Below are positions 40,252-41,121 of a stretch of 41,121 nucleotides of DNA, piece after piece. Made by a program: the position numbers and the translations under genes. The stretch's first letter is position 1, and every line of letters starts with the position of its first letter. The notes under the pieces are model-generated. The model was not told the DNA's origin. It ran no database searches and saw nothing but the letters and a program-made list of their open reading frames with translations. The stretch comes from an uncultured Pseudomonadota bacterium. Its GTDB lineage: Bacteria > Myxococcota_A > UBA796 > UBA2385. The stretch is taken from the NCBI GenBank assembly GCA_913044235.1, contig CAJWOS010000003.1, positions 1 to 41,121 on the forward strand. Reading direction: 5' to 3'.

Positions 40252-41121
40252 TCAGGTCTGGGTGTTGCTTCGTACGGCTCGCAGCGCTTCCATGAACCAG
40301 TCCAGGTCCTGGATCTGCTGCTTGCGTGCTTCAGCCGCCTCGAGCTCGGCCGCCCCCAGTCGTCGTTGAAGCTCTCGGCTGCCGTTCCGCTCCATTTCCT
40401 GGGTCTGGTTCATGTCGGAGAGGCTGCTGGCCAGCTCGTCAATCCGGACTTGAAGGCGGTCGTTCGCTACCCGGGCTTCCGCCAGGATGCGCCGGGTCTG
40501 CTGCTCCACATCCGAGTGGTCCCACTCGATCTCCAGTGGCTCACGCTGCTCGAGCTGCACCGCGAGCTCGAGGGTCCGTGCGCGTTCAGCGTCGAGCTCC
40601 TCACGGAGTTGAGTATTGCGACTTCGCGAAGCTTCGAGTGCCTGATTGGCCTGGTCTCGAGAGATGCGGATGGGCCCGAGCTCCTGCCGCAGTCGGTCGC
40701 GATCTTCCAGCACTGGCACGTGTTGCGTGGCGAGCCGGTTGCGTTCTTCCCGAAGGGCATCCCGTTCCCGACGAAGTGCTTCGTAGTCCGAGGACCACTC
40801 TTGCGAGCGAGAGCGAGAGGCATGCAGGTCTGCGCGTGAGTCCGCGGCTTCTTGGCTGGCGACGGCCAATTGGGCCTGGAGGCGCGTTTGGCTCACGGCC
40901 AGAGTGTCTCGCTCGGTGCGTAGAGCGTCGCGCTCGCGGATGATCTCACTGTTGATCTGGTTGTTGCTTACGCCGTTCTGTTCGAGTCCGGCGGTCGAAC
41001 TGTGCAGCGTGGCGGAACGCGAGGCCAGTGCGTCGCGCTCCTGACGCAGCAGGTTGTTGCTCTCGGTAAGCGCGAGGAGGCGAGCATTCACTGCTTCACT
41101 GCCCGAAGCGATGGTACGCAG
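40252..41121 (-). CDS. Long coiled-coil protein, N-terminus outside the window
   Basis: At least 289 residues, open to the right edge; a GTG at 41091 is in frame but the frame continues upstream of it, so the true start may lie outside. Nearly the whole visible protein is heptad-repeat helix rich in Glu, Arg, Gln and Leu with recurrent RDxLRxERDxL-type units (LLRQERDALASRSATLHSS, RERDALRTERDTLAV, YEALRRERDALREERNRLA). It ends with a short non-coiled tail, DLDWFMEALRAVRSNTQT. It resembles SMC/filament-like scaffolds or cell-polarity coiled coils; no head or membrane domain is visible. Convergent with the pseudo-sulfatase gene (9 bp gap). Confidence 0.8.
   Translation of the reverse strand: MRTIASGSEAVNARLLALTESNNLLRQERDALASRSATLHSSTAGLEQNGVSNNQINSEIIRERDALRTERDTLAVSQTRLQAQLAVASQEAADSRADLHASRSRSQEWSSDYEALRRERDALREERNRLATQHVPVLEDRDRLRQELGPIRISRDQANQALEASRSRNTQLREELDAERARTLELAVQLEQREPLEIEWDHSDVEQQTRRILAEARVANDRLQVRIDELASSLSDMNQTQEMERNGSRELQRRLGAAELEAAEARKQQIQDLDWFMEALRAVRSNTQT

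Overview
The window is GC-rich (roughly two thirds G+C) and gene-dense, with about 30 protein genes on both strands and no rRNA, tRNA, CRISPR array or insertion sequence that I can see. Several features together point to a free-living, predominantly Gram-negative deltaproteobacterial-type organism (Myxococcota, Bradymonadota or a relative). These are multidomain phosphorelay proteins, a Ser/Thr protein kinase, lipoproteins with MopE-type Asp/Cys repeats and FG-GAP repeats, Tat signals, outer-membrane barrels and frequent GTG starts. The taxonomic call is an inference from gene content.

Layout. 1-10.7 kb is a signalling block: a truncated Ser/Thr kinase behind an outer-membrane protein gene, a REC-HDOD regulator, an unknown protein, a REC-diguanylate cyclase, a large hybrid histidine kinase (PAS-HisKA-HATPase-REC-REC-Hpt), a TPR-cyclophilin lipoprotein, and a kinase-less REC-REC-Hpt protein. 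10.9-19.9 kb is a run of co-directional, tightly packed genes. It holds an outer-membrane barrel protein, a MopE/FG-GAP lipoprotein, a double DUF4178/zinc-ribbon membrane protein, two very small membrane proteins (one DUF350-like), a membrane-embedded spermidine-synthase-like enzyme, and a Tat-exported FAD amine-oxidase-like protein. I consider this the most interesting system in the window: an envelope-located polyamine (or polyamine-like) modification module of unresolved function. 20.2-23.6 kb continues on the same strand with a polytopic His-containing membrane protein, an alpha/beta hydrolase and a beta-lactamase-like serine hydrolase.

23.7-28.4 kb encodes a sugar-type ABC importer whose binding protein is fused to one permease. 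The second permease lies 1.7 kb further on, beyond a lipoprotein and an oppositely oriented lysine-rich secreted protein; no ATPase is present. 28.5-30.1 kb carries three small unusual proteins: an Nfu N-terminal domain with a ten-histidine alternating run, a 109-residue protein resembling only the termini of flagellar rod/hook proteins, and a duplicated SH3-like protein with an RGG tail. 30.3-32.8 kb is a Cpx-like operon (Spy/CpxP-like periplasmic protein, OmpR-type regulator, sensor kinase) with a CpxR-box-like direct repeat upstream. 33.1-38.0 kb is metabolic: a single-chain PhnY-PhnZ-like phosphonate oxygenase, a FolE2 GTP cyclohydrolase fused to an XRE DNA-binding domain with palindromes in front of its gene, and a monomeric isocitrate dehydrogenase. 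38.2-40.2 kb has an unknown gene translationally coupled to a Tat-exported sulfatase-fold protein that lacks the formylglycine motif. The window ends inside a long coiled-coil protein gene.

All assignments are from reading motifs; no database search was run. Start codons were chosen by ribosome-binding sites, signal peptides and neighbour spacing where possible.
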